Assembly: GCA_030867875.1 (NCBI GenBank) | Contig: JAOWCC010000577.1 | Coordinates: 73,031,012-73,095,011 of the forward strand | Direction of reading: 5' to 3' | DNA length: 64,000 nt | DNA from: Actinernus sp. WN-2022 | Lineage: Eukaryota > Cnidaria > Anthozoa > Actiniaria > Actinernidae | Shown here: in pieces, positions 24,062 to 34,668 of the stretch | Layout of the letters: every line of letters starts with the position of its first letter | Position numbering within the stretch: the stretch's first letter is position 1 | Translations under genes and position numbers: made by a program | Notes under the pieces: model-generated | The model's database searches: none | What the model was told of the DNA's origin: nothing | Seen by the model: only the letters and a program-made list of their open reading frames with translations

Positions 24062-24533
24062 GCGATCTGACTAAGGTTTTTTAATATGTTGGGTTAGGGT
24101 TTGGATTAGTTCACAGGATCATTAAATAAACAACACTGTAATTCTCTTCTAATCTAACCCTGACTTAGTATCCCCAATTGCTCGCTAATTTAGGGTTAGT
24201 CACTAGACAACGTGGATCGTGGCTCCTTACCGGCCACGTAAAATACCTGAGCTGCCGCCCGTACAGAGATTAACACGAAAACACTTACCCGAACCTACAG
24301 TAACAAAAATGTCAGTCAGCTGTCAGGATCGTTCTGGACGCCTCTTTGTTGGTGCTGCGCTCTGCTTTTGGCCATTTTCTTGCCTTTTCGTGTTTGGATA
24401 TTTCTTGAGTAACACGACACGGCTGGGAGCCTCTGCGCCAGCCAATGCCTAAGGAAGCTAGGGCGATACGCCTACAATGCTTTGAAAAGCGCAGTTCACT
24501 TCCGTACGTTCGCCGCTAAAACTTAGCTTCCTA

Positions 24534-25958
24534 GTTTTCACGGCTCTTCATTCGCATTGCTAGTTTTCACGTTATGCGCACATTACATGACTACACCCAA
24601 CCTGTGGAGCGGGGAAATTAAAAGCTTGCCTCTATGGTATCCCGGACGAGGACAGTAAACAACCCATTTGGACATGTTGGATGTTAATTGTTTTGTTTCT
24701 TATTTATTTTGCGCTGTACCAAATTTGGTTATGAAATCTCAATGAATGGTTTACCATTCATATCAGAAGTACAGCCAGCCTTAACTGACTGTATAGAAAA
24801 CGTATACAATACCATTAGGGAAAGTTGGAATGAGATATAAGCCGGATAAATAATTTGATAATGTTCCCCTGTGATATTGTTCGCACTAGGGTTTGTTAAC
24901 CCCCCCCCCCCCCCCCATTTATTTCATCTCTCTCTCCCTTCCCTCCCTCCCATGCACCCTCTCCAACGAGAGCGCGTGACATGACCACGCAAACACAAGA
25001 GCGCGTGACATGCATAAAGCTGATGCTGCCTAAAATAAACACGAAATGCAATCGAAACAGTGGATTTTTTTGGCATCTAGGTATGTTTTTAATGCATTTC
25101 CTGTATTAAGCGGTCAAAAACCATTCGATTAATGCAAGAATCGTTATTATTCCATCATGTCTGGAAGCTGACCCGCCGAACAGTTAATTGGTAATTACAA
25201 CAATTGAAGAGGGCAACTTTAATAATAGAAGGAAGAAAATTTAGTAAGAATCGATTTTCTAGCAATGGGTTTAAAAGGTAAGTTCATTCAACTCTTTAAA
25301 GTTATGTTTATTGTTAAAAACTGCTGGTTCGATAGGTTTCTGCTCGATATTTTGCACTAGTGTCGAAGAGTAAGACTTGACTGTTTACAAATTCATGTTG
25401 TCATTTCGTCGAAATTCACACCGCTCGTGTGAAGCACTGAGAAGATAACCCAAACTAATTCTCATATATGTTTTAGATCAATGCTAACTTGTATCAAAAA
25501 CGAAGCTTCGATGGATTCTGAATTATACCACATATAAAATTTATTTTTCAAAAAAGTGCCCTGAAATAAGGTTTTCAAATTAGCAAACTACAGCGTATTT
25601 AAGTGGGCTCTCAGGATCTTGAGAATAAAGCTATAATCTAATTATTGCACTCAAACAGTTGATCAATACTTTCTAAACAAATATCCGAATTCGAAAAATG
25701 CGAAGCTCCTTTAGCGTTTGTACAGGGCAAGGTTAGAGAGACCGGTAAAATCACTCTTATTTCAGGCTGTCTCGGACTCACGCCGGCCGTAACCGTTTTT
25801 TTTATTTTTCTCAAAGTTAAATAAAGTTTTGAACAAAAAAATCCCAGCACGTTTACTAACTGACCAAAGCCTATCTTTGAACGAAATATGAAGAAATTTT
25901 TTTTTTCATCTTTTGCCGCTATATTCTGATTTCGCTCGGTATTAGTGGACAGTCGCTC
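24534..25958 (-). repeat. Right inverted arm of the TTAA element
   Basis: Partner of the left arm. Contains a C-run near 24,901-24,916. No gene; the short frame at 25,638-25,850 is chance. Confidence 0.75.
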
Positions 25959-25962
25959 TTAA

Positions 25963-26622
25963 CTACCAGCGAGAAGGTGCAAATTAAACACGAAACTATA
26001 ACAATACACAGAGTTGTGAATAGCCCACCTTCTCGCCATAAAACAACATGAACACTTTTTGCCCCAAATTCTATTTGTGATAATGACATCAGTTGCTTAA
26101 CTTAGTTTTCTTTGTGAGGCAGAAGCAGAAATTAAGCTAGAATAAACGCTACCCGAATTGCGGGATTGATTCATCTTACGGATGTCACAATGAAAACCTA
26201 CGACATTCTGTTGTACTAGTTTTCTCTAAGGAGCCGGAGTTGATTCATCTTATGACGTCACAGGATCCATGAAAATTAACAAAAATTAGGGATTAATTGC
26301 CAGAAATGTTACAAAATTTGCAAGATTAATACCTTTTTTTGAGAAATAAACACAATTATAGTACAATATCATGTTTTTATTTTTTTGACATAAGCAAATG
26401 ATAACTACTGATTAGCATACCACAGAATTTAAAAGAAACCAACATGATCTGACCAGGGCATCATACCTGTTCAGAAATGATGAAATATTCTGGTGTTACG
26501 GCCATCAGCAACGACAATCCGACTACAACAATGCTGCTCAGTGTGCAAAGTAAAACATTTTCTTACAGATGTTAAAATGCATGGTTCTACTTGCAGTTTT
26601 CCTTCCACAAAGCCACAATATA
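25963..26622. other. Non-coding stretch
   Basis: Nothing recognised except two phrases TGATTCATCTTA near 26,167 and 26,240 and one TGACGTCA near 26,261. Confidence 0.4.
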
Positions 26623-26801
26623 GTGTAATTTATGTTAGTTGAGGTACGAAATTCACAGAAATGAATATTTTGCTGGCACGGAACAGAAGCCTGGGGAGAG
26701 TAGTGCTGAGAATTATGGGTAATGTAGTGTGCCATAAGTAGGTGACTGTTAAGAGGTTGAATTCATTCTAGGTCAGCCTTGCTACCTTGCTTCATTTTTT
26801 T
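26623..26801 (+). repeat. Dispersed repeat R2, copy 1 (SINE-like, T-rich end)
   Basis: About 180 bp recurs at 30,974-31,157 in the same orientation with almost no differences and ends in a T-run in both. No coding content. Confidence 0.7.
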
Positions 26802-28139
26802 TGGAAGAAACCGAAGTTTAAAAGAACACCGAACGCAACAAGGAAGATCTCATTTTTCAGATGTGATTACTCTTATAAAGAACTATGGCAGCCCTTAAAA
26901 GGTTTAATGACTCACAAAGTGCAGCAGAACAGATTAGAGAAATTAAGCAGATAAAAACTTCAGGTGGAACGCCTTCATTCAATAAAGAAAAGCAACCAGG
27001 AACAGTACAAATCCGCTAAAGCCGTAATAGAAGCGGTCAAAGATGAGGAGGAGGAGAAAACTATCTACAAAGCAGAAGCGAGAGTTGTGAAATTGCCTAA
27101 GCTTTTCACATCCTCCAGAGCCTAACATCAAAGAGTGAGGGAAACTCCAAGCCATAATCTGGTTCCCAGATTACCACTTTATACCACACAGACGACACAA
27201 TCGGAAAACCCACAGAAATGCTTGCTACACAGGCTATATGGAAGCTGGTTGGCGAATTGTCCTGACTTCATTGCCGCTCGTCAAATGCTCCATAAACGAC
27301 TAGGCGAAAGTGTCGACATTTACGAAAAAAGGTGTAGTATGTTCCGGTTAACTGGAATTTTTGATTTTGTCATTGTGAGTTCCTGAGAGGTTGATTGTGA
27401 TTTTAGTATACGTAAAGTACCAGAGGTTGAATGCTAACAACTTGAAATCATTAATACTAAATTCTAAAACTTCTCAGAGGCGCGGCAACTCTGTTAGGGG
27501 AATTTAAGTAGAGCTTTTATACAATGGGTGTCAATGGTGTGCCTCGGTTTAATTGTTTTATATGTTGTCTACCTTGGCTATAGCTACTTATTACCGTTTT
27601 TGTACATTCCTGGTCCTTAAAAGGCACAAAATAATAAGTCGGCTCTTGAAGAAGCCGTGTTTGTAGAAGAAGCGTTTAATGACCTATTGTGTCTTGATTG
27701 TATTTCAGAAGTGTCAGACCAAGTCGAATATTGTTAACCATTATCTGTTTCTTTTCAGAAGTCCGTAAGTTAATTCTAGTGAGAATATGTGTCTGTCCTC
27801 AAAGGAATTTGTTAAGCATGGAGCACTTCATGTGCAGTCTTTCGACTTGAAAGCCGTTATTACGACGTAGTAATTTTTGAAGAACAAATGACATATTGGT
27901 TGTTTTTAGTGGATATTTACAGACGAATCGCACGTTTTGCCTTTCGTTTTCAGTTCAATACCATATTTCGTTAAGGTTGAATTGCTCAAAACTGTTAATT
28001 AAAAAGTGGAGATCTGAAGGAAATCTACTGTAGTGTATATATACTATGAATTTGTATTAAAATTCAGTTATATTCTAGCACGGCAAATTGTCAGTTTACA
28101 AGTGCATTCCGATCTGTTTAAGTTCAGTTCCTACCTAAT
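26802..28139. other. No recognisable gene
   Basis: Short frames only, possibly decayed upstream part of the DIRS-like element that follows, but I see no motif to support that. Confidence 0.35.
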
Positions 28140-28800
28140 GAAGGTAATTCTCATTGGAAATATATTTGGTGCCCTAATTACTTTAACGCTTCAGATGCTA
28201 CCATTTCTGCTAAAGATAAAAGAATTCAAAGTTTGTCAAAAGATCTTACCGCAGTGTTCCATTCATTAAGTTCCACATTCCATGTTAAGAAAATTGGCAA
28301 TATTTTGCGGCAAAGTTATTTCAGTTGTAATTGTGTGCAATGGGGAATGTTTCTAGATTTACGACAAGGAATATTCACGCTGTTATCACTCTGCAATTCC
28401 GCTACCAAATCAGCAGTTGTATGTTACTCGGCTTATTCTGTCCGTTATAGAACTTTGGTTGTTAATAAACTTAACGGTATCCCTTTATGGCCTGTTAAAC
28501 ATAGACTGACTGAGTCTATTTTAGTGACGAATCCGCTACAGCATGTGGAAGTACATTAGATTTTGAAGAAAGATTTTTCCACCAAAATAGGTCAGAAATT
28601 GAAATGTTTCAAATTTCTACTTAATAGAGCCGGTAGCATTACTATTAATGATGACGGATTTCTTAGTATTGACCATTTATGGGGTCAGCACACGTGCGAT
28701 AGGTTCGCATGCTGTTACAAGGCTAAGTTCCCGAAGTTTAATACTCATTATCAGCAAACACGAACTTGCGGAGTAAATGCATTTTACTGACAATGTAAAC
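28140..28800 (+). pseudogene. DIRS-like retroelement, decayed RT to RNase H region
   Basis: Fragments in shifting frames. The clearest are LNGIPLWPVKHR near 28,470 and LWGQHTCDRFACCYKAKF near 28,680, which match the connection and RNase H region of DIRS-type polyproteins (the DRFA...N/KxxKF signature). Several stops and frameshifts. Confidence 0.55.
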
Positions 28801-28999
28801 AACGTAGCCAAAATTGTCATGAATGGCTCTGAGGTCCCGGCCTATATGCAGTTTCGGTATCGCTTTAGATATTTATCAGAACTGTATCAAGGGAATAAGT
28901 TTGGAGGAACAATGGATTCCAAGATAGCTAAATTCTTATGTTGAAGAAATTAGTTGAATAATAGATTATGACGATCATCGATACTATTACTGACTACGC

Positions 29000-29310
29000 A
29001 TTTCTTAGTATTCACCATTTATGGGGTCACGTGCGATAGGTTCGCATGCCGTTACAAGGCTAAGTTGCCGAAGTTTAATACTCATTATCAGCAACCACGA
29101 ACTTGCGGGGTAAATGCATTTTACAGACAATGTAAACGCAGCCAAAATTGTAATAAACGGTTCTGAAGTCCTATATGGGGTCCGCACACGTGCGATAGGT
29201 TCGCATGCTTGTTACAAGGCTAAGGTGCCAAAGGCTAAGGTGCCAAAGTTTAATACTCTGTATTATCGACCATGATATAGTGGTGTAAATGCATTTTCCC
29301 AGGATTGGGA
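29000..29310 (+). pseudogene. DIRS-like RNase H region, second decayed copy
   Basis: Repeats the sequence of 28,660-28,800 (TTTATGGGGTCA, GTGCGATAGGTTCGCATG) with small deletions, then continues downstream into a phrase that translates to fragments such as HFWPVLCSDGIHW (near 29,420). Internal duplications of GTGCGATAGGTTCGCATG at 29,190 complicate it. Confidence 0.5.
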
Positions 29311-29319
29311 GTTATGACA

Positions 29320-29790
29320 ACAATTGCTTACGTCAGCCTGTCTATTTGACCTGTAAAGTAATTGATTACACGAGTATGTAATGCTAGAGGCATGGTAATT
29401 GTACCGCTGTGAAATTGGGTCATTTCTGGCCTGTACTTTGTTCAGATGGGATACATTGGAGTGATTTTGTCCAAGATTGAGTAGTTTTAAACAATAAAAG
29501 GCTAAGGCGCCAAAGGCTAAGGTGCCAAAGCTTAATATTATGTATTATTGACCACGATATTGTGGGGTAAATGCATTTTCCCAGGATAGGGAGTTACAAC
29601 AACAATTGTTTATGTCAGCCTGTCTATCTGACTCGTAAAGTAATTGATTACACGAGTAAGTAATGCTAGAGGCATGGTAATTGTACCGCTGTGAAATTGG
29701 GTCATTTCTAGCCTGTACTTTGTTCAGATGGGATACATTGGAGTGATTTCGTCCAAGATTGGGTAGTTTTAAGCAATAAATAATCCTGAG
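29320..29790 (+). repeat. Duplicated DIRS-like 3' coding segment
   Basis: Two near-identical copies of roughly 230 bp, about 29,240-29,480 and 29,500-29,790, sharing GTAATTGATTACACGAGTA and GGTACAATTACCATGCC on one strand or the other. Both decode in broken frames to the DIRS-like WPVLCSDGIHW type phrase. Confidence 0.5.
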
Positions 29791-29860
29791 TTGTTTATGA
29801 GAGGTAAAGCCAATTAACAATTGTATATTTGGCAATAAATGTTTTTCAACTAGGAATGGT

Positions 29861-30135
29861 GTTATGTTTCTGCACAGATTTTGAAAGAAATTGTGCAACA
29901 TGCAATCGCTGAAAATGTGTTTTCAGTTGGCCCTAAAGGGGTGCCCTAAAGGGGAATACAGAATTAGGTGAAGCCCTGGATGAGTCTTGTGACGTTATTG
30001 TTATATTACGAAAAAGTTTTTGCACAGATTTTGAAAGAAATTGTGCAACATGCAATCGCTGAAAATGTGTTTTCAGTCGGCCCTAAAGGGGTACCCTGAA
30101 GGGGAGTATCAGGCATTGTGGCCACGCCCTGGATG
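29861..30135 (+). repeat. Direct repeat pair, about 110 bp each
   Basis: Copies near 29,868 and 30,019 share TGCACAGATTTTGAAAGAAA and TGTGCAACATGCAATCGCTG and a GGCCCTAAAGGGG phrase. Probably part of the DIRS-like 3' region; function unknown. Confidence 0.6.
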
Positions 30136-30679
30136 GGCATTATAATCTTACCATGTTATGAAATTTATCGATACTTCAATACTGACATGGTCTTTGCCAT
30201 ATCACTGCTTTCACTGTATGCCCTTATTTTTCGTTTGTTTCATTTTTCTTTCTCCAGAAGTTGCCAACGAGTTGTGGTTATCAGACATTAAAGAGTTGTG
30301 GTTATCAGACATTACCAGTGATAGAACCAAACAGCTAAAGGAGAACCTGAAATAAAGCAGTTCTAGCATCCAGAGCCAGAAGGACTACTGAACCCTACCT
30401 TACAGCATTTAATAGATGGACATTATTTGCACATGAATTCTTATAAGTAAAATCTGTTTCCGCCAATCCATTTCATTGGCCCTATATTTACAGTATTTGA
30501 TAGAGACATCCAAGTCTACATCTAGCATAAATCGTATTTTGTCCAGTTATTAAGGTTGTATATACATATATATGTCTAAGGCCGGAATTAACGAAATTCC
30601 AGTGATATTTTATTTGGATCCATAAGCAGAAACGCCTTTTGCGTATGAAAAAGCATGTTAGCCACTCTATTTTAGGGGA

Positions 30680-30880
30680 TTGTTTAAGAAATTATTTAAA
30701 GATATTGTCCCCGATAATTCCAAATTTAGTACACATTCCAAAAGGTCTGGCGGAGCTTTTCAGCCGCTAATTCTCGTATCCCAGACAGAAACTTCCAGCG
30801 GCATGATAGATGGAAATATGTTAATGCTAACGTCACGTCAGTGGCAAAGGCTAACGGGTTCACCACTCGGGCCCTACCTT
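30680..30880 (+). pseudogene. Tyrosine recombinase C-terminal fragment (DIRS/Crypton type)
   Basis: One frame gives FSTHSKRSGGA, the HxxR box of tyrosine recombinases; after a frameshift a second frame gives IPDRNFQRHDRWKY, the downstream H/W box. The catalytic Tyr region is not recognisable. With the RNase H pieces upstream on the same strand this fits a DIRS-like retroelement rather than a Crypton. Confidence 0.65.
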
Positions 30881-30897
30881 TGTAAATCTATATGCAT

Positions 30898-30973
30898 GTC
30901 GGGCTCGGCTGACCGACATCCCCAAGTATCCTAGATGACTGTGTGTGTCTGAATTGTGTAGTGGAGGCAAAAT
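30898..30973 (+). repeat. Direct repeat R3, copy 1
   Basis: A 76-bp sequence starting GTCGGGCTCGGCTGACCGAC recurs essentially unchanged at 31,477-31,552. The pair brackets repeat R2 copy 2. Confidence 0.75.
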
Positions 30974-31157
30974 GTGTAATTTATGTTAGTTGAGGTACGA
31001 AATTCACAGAAATGAATATTTTGCTGGCACGGAACAGAAGCCTGGGGAGAGTAGTGCTGAGAATTATGGGTAATGTAGTGTGCCATAAGTAGGTGACTGT
31101 TAAGAGGTTGAATTCATTCTAGGTCAGCCTTGCTACCTTGCTTCATTTTTTTTTTTT
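30974..31157 (+). repeat. Dispersed repeat R2, copy 2
   Basis: Same-orientation copy of 26,623-26,801, directly abutting R3 copy 1. Confidence 0.7.
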
Positions 31158-31476
31158 AAATGATTGGATCGAGAAGCCGGAGGCATAACGAACATTAAGG
31201 GAAACCATTCTGGCTAGGTTAGAATCGTCCGAGTTTAATTTAAATCGACATAAGATTGTATTTATCATATCGGACTAAATGTATCTAGATGACCTCAGCT
31301 CCCAGAGTTGGCGGCACTGCATTGGTGGGAGTATACGTTCCCGTTTAGTCCACACAGTGGTTTTGGGTTTTCGTATCCGGCAGTGTCGCAATAATTAATA
31401 ATAGTAGTAAATAGAGACCAAAAGTTGAAGAACGAATGCCTGTAAGCTATTATGAGCAATTATATGAATAAACGCT

Positions 31477-31552
31477 GTCGGGCTCGGCTGACCGACATCC
31501 CCAAGTATCCTAGATGACTGTGTGTGTCTGAATTGTGTAGTGGAGGCAAAAT
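31477..31552 (+). repeat. Direct repeat R3, copy 2
   Basis: Copy of 30,898-30,973. Confidence 0.75.
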
Positions 31553-31791
31553 CTGACATTTATCGGTACAATGCAAACATTGAAGTGTGATGCAGTACGG
31601 TCATGTTGAGTACTATAGCCTGCTATGCAGACATATTTTTTCACTCTCATAAATTCGAAGAAAAAAGTAATATCTGATTACCCGAGCGCTTAATTAGTTT
31701 CCAATATGCACACCACATTGTGTTATGGACCAATCATATTTTACCTTCCATATCCTGGAAAGTGACGTAATGTTGCATTTACAGGGGTTCA

Positions 31792-32197
31792 TCATGCTCA
31801 CATCTTATTACCCGTGGAGTGGAAGCCATGTACTGCTGTTTCGTCCTTGTTAGGGCTTATTAGCATGGCTTAGCCCCAAGACCATCGCATCAGCCTCACT
31901 AAAGATCATAGGCATCAAAATATGGTTACTCCAAGGGCGAGCTCAATGCTGCTTTAAACCCCAGCCACCACGCTAACACGTGTGGGATCTGGAGATGTGA
32001 GCAAGCGCTATAGCGATGTGGATCTCTCCGAAGAGGATCTGGTAGTGCAAAATGGAAAAGGCACGGCCAAATCCAAAATTGTAAACCAAGCAAGTTGCAT
32101 GGCACTACCCAACACACGTTACGACGTAGCGTGACTCTGGTTTGGCGTGCTAACAGACGCGCGCGTGGGGACTGGGCTGACTAAAGCCACAATTATT
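31792..32197 (+). repeat. Dispersed repeat R1, copy 2
   Basis: Copy of 17,518-17,915; both run through GGGATCTGGAGATGTGAGC and end at GACTAAAGCCACAATT. Confidence 0.7.
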
Positions 32198-32717
32198 ACT
32201 CGGGCTGCCTGTGGCAGCAACGAGTCTTAAAATGCAAGTTTTTATTTTTATTTTTTTTATTCAGTGTAGCACGCGATCTGCGCATGCGTTAAAGGTCAAA
32301 TTCACACCAATCAGATTGCACTGTGCTGGTCACGCAACAATCGCCAGGTTAATTTATTTAATACATACTTGAATACAGTAAAATCAAGATGGTGGACTTG
32401 ACGGACGGCTGTACGTAGCGGTCGAACATAGGCTAGTTTGAGGTACGTTTGGTATGTTTTATGCCATATTTCATTTTACTTTCGGTCATAGTACATACCA
32501 GCGCAAACACCGTGATCGGTAGGCCAACACTAAAATAATTTTGACCGTGTTTTTGGCGGGTTTACCGATCTCGTATCAAGACTTGTGTACGTTATACTAT
32601 ACAAGTATACTGAATAGCTGATTTATAGCGAAATATAGCGATTTACTAGCAAATATATATACTGTGGTTGAGCAGTTATAGCTTACTCTACTCTATCGAA
32701 GTCTGAAAACATCTGAA
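32198..32717. other. Non-coding flank of the Helentron
   Basis: A small hairpin (GGCTGCCTGTGGCAGC near 32,207) and AT-rich DNA. The 5' terminus of the Helentron probably lies here or just downstream, but I cannot fix it. Confidence 0.35.
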
Positions 32718-33059
32718 TTGCTGAACTGTGAGAGCAACGTTAACAGTATACACGAAGGCAGAAATATACACATTCCGCACAGAATTATGATGAGACAAGC
32801 ACTATTCAACTCTGAAGGTAAACGTAAGTTTAAATTAAAGATTTACTTTGGTCTTTTATTGTGGATTACGGTGTATGATTGTAATGTGAGTAATCTGTAC
32901 AGGGTGTTCATGCTCAAAGATATTATAGTATTCTGTACGTTGTGTTTTGTAACAGCGATTATCTGTTGGAATTTGACGAAGCTTTGCCTGGGAATGATCT
33001 TAATCTTATGGGAAATGCAACTTGTATATATCTTAAATATCAACAAAACATCCGGATCG

Positions 33060-33813
33060 GAGGCTGAAGAAATGGTGAACATAAATTTATATGAACACAG
33101 TGGATAAACAGCTTAAAGAAGACTGTAGATCTCGCTACGCGAAATTCATTGCTAGTACTAGTTGTACTGAGAAATTTAAAAGGAGAAAACATGTCAGATC
33201 GGAGCCTGAAGAAATGGTAAACATAAATGTATATGAACACAAAGTGGTCAATCAGCTTAAAGAGGACTGTAGATCTCGCTATGCTAAATTCATTGCTAGT
33301 ACTAGTTGTACTCAGAAATGTAAAAGGAGAAAACATGTCAGGTCACGTGAACCAAGTCGTCTGCCACTGAAAGGTCTGAAGCGTGTTTTTCACAAAAGTA
33401 GAAAGTTCAGGAAAGCTGTTCGCGTGTACATAGCAAAACACTATCCAAAGTCTTCGAATATTCACCAATACACCAAGGTTTGTGAACTTAATAGGAAAGA
33501 GAGTTTTAATCATTATTTCTCGAGCTCTCATCAGAAAATTTCTAGAATGAAGCAATCAAAACACAACAAGTTTAAGTTGAAAGACACAAAGGTTTTTATG
33601 AAGACAAAGCATACAAAATCGAATAAGCAGAAACTAGTCAGTTATGTTATGTTTAAACAAAAGTTAAAATCTTGCATTGAAATGCATCATTGTACTAGGA
33701 ATACAATACTCTATATTTACAAAAGTAAAAACCACAAAAAAAATATTGCAGAATTTTATTATGCCATGACATTGAAACAGAACCCAGACCTTTTCTTATA
33801 CACCCAGATATGA
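33060..33813 (+). pseudogene. Helentron basic N-terminal region
   Basis: The frame from 33,091 encodes 240 residues, very rich in Lys and Arg. A segment is present twice in tandem (starting 33,060 and 33,202, period 142 bp) encoding variants of EEMVNINVYEH, QLKEDCRSRYAKFIASTSC and KRRKHVRS. The first unit is out of frame by a small indel. It ends in an ATGA overlap with the next frame at 33,810. No known domain; DNA binding is a guess from charge. Confidence 0.5.
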
Positions 33814-34322
33814 CTGTTGTAGCACTTTATTGTCAAGGGAATGTTTCAGTGTTTGATCATTATACTGGCTATAAGATTGATGCAGGTAATTTGGTCAGAA
33901 ATGTAGAGTGTGAAGTGTCTAGTAATAGCAATTTACAAGTAGCTGTTTACAAGAATCTTAATCACAGAGTGAATTATTGTCACTTCTGTCTTTCTAGAGA
34001 TGTAGAGAAAAACCCAGGTCCTCATATTAATCCTAGTAAGACAATTCATGCATCTTACTGTCAAGGTAATGTGTCAGTATTTGGCTTGAATGCAGGACAA
34101 CAGTGTGTTGCAATGAGTTTATGTGCTCTTATCTACAACAATAGATATTCAATCACCTCGGCGAAAGACTTAGATCAGGTTATGAATATCGGTAATGAAT
34201 TATATTCTAACTTATTGAGATTATCTCATTAGTCATATTTAATGCTAACAGAATTACCTACTATGGTAACAATGTTTGACTCTAACTATCGACTTCAGTA
34301 CAGTGAAAGTTATACAGGAAGG
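33810..34322 (+). pseudogene. Helentron protease-like domain, N-terminal half, with 2A-like motif
   Basis: Contains DVEKNPGP (33,999-34,022), the consensus of 2A ribosome-skipping peptides, then AGQQCVAMSLCALIYN, which looks like the catalytic Cys segment of an OTU or herpesvirus-tegument-type (C76-like) cysteine protease. The phrase YCQGNVSVF occurs twice, before and after the 2A motif. A TAG at 34,230-34,232 interrupts, but the frame continues to the Polinton insertion point at 34,322 and resumes in phase after it. Family assignment is inference from pattern. Confidence 0.6.
33999..34022 (+). other. 2A-like ribosome-skipping peptide motif
   Basis: Encodes DVEKNPGP preceded by CHFCLSR. The established consensus is D(V/I)ExNPGP; usually a Gly precedes the Asp, here it is Arg. 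Such peptides release the upstream protein co-translationally. In this position it would separate the basic N-terminal protein from the protease-Rep polyprotein. Confidence 0.6.
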
Positions 34323-34555
34323 AGTAGTATAGTCGGCGTCAATTAAATACCACTTTTTCTTGTACAACAAAACTCAAAAGGTTGTGAATGTTATGGACGC
34401 CTTGTTTTCTTGCACAAGGGGCGTCATAAAGTGAATTCAGAAATCCACTTCATAACGCCCCTTGTGCAAGAAAAAAGGCGTCCATAACATTCACAACCTT
34501 TTGAGTTTTGTTGCACAAGAAAAAGTTGTATTTAACTGACGCCGACTATACTACT
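34323..34555. repeat. 233-bp terminal palindrome, left end
   Basis: Arms of about 115 bp meet near 34,439 (GTGAATTCAGAAATCCAC). Arms differ at only a handful of positions. The same structure is at 49,843-50,075. In single-stranded form it would fold into a long terminal hairpin. Confidence 0.9.
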
Positions 34556-34657
34556 ATGGGGTAACTAAGGGTCATTCAAAGTGTCACTAGACATTCTTGT
34601 ACGTAAAATCCAACTTGATAATCCTATTAGAGATATAATTACATATAGTTATATCGA
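34323..34657 (+). repeat. Polinton left terminal inverted repeat
   Basis: 335 bp matching 49,741-50,075 inverted; the only mismatch I see is at about 34,525 (A against C in the partner). The outer 233 bp (34,323-34,555) is itself a palindrome whose arms both begin AGTAGTATAGTCGGCG. The inner 100 bp ends in TATATCGA, the promoter-like motif of the first gene. Confidence 0.9.
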
Positions 34658-34668
34658 TCTCTTCCACT
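34640..34668 (+). promoter_or_regulatory. Promoter-like TATA plus TCGA at the left TIR edge
   Basis: TATAGTTATATCGATC lies 10-25 bp before the F-box gene ATG. TATATCGA also precedes the polymerase gene and the 115-residue gene, which makes it a shared signal of this element. Confidence 0.55.

Larger units (their letters stand above)
19002..25958. mobile_element. Large non-autonomous DNA transposon with TTAA target duplication
   Basis: The ends are inverted: GAGCGACTGTCCACTAAT at 19,002 and ATTAGTGGACAGTCGCTC ending at 25,958. TTAA sits directly outside both (18,998-19,001 and 25,959-25,962). The inverted arms are about 1.4 kb. No transposase frame is present. TTAA duplications are known for the piggyBac and Kolobok superfamilies; I cannot assign which from the ends alone. 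The interior holds nested foldbacks listed separately. Confidence 0.75.

Noticed and set aside
32718..33107. 129-codon hydrophobic frame as a membrane protein gene
   Set aside because: AT-rich sequence makes hydrophobic codons common, and its end overlaps the Helentron tandem repeat out of frame. Not listed as a gene.
34311..34323. A 6-bp target duplication for the Polinton
   Set aside because: Left GGAAGG and right GAAGGT agree over only 5 bases (GAAGG), so I report 5 bp.
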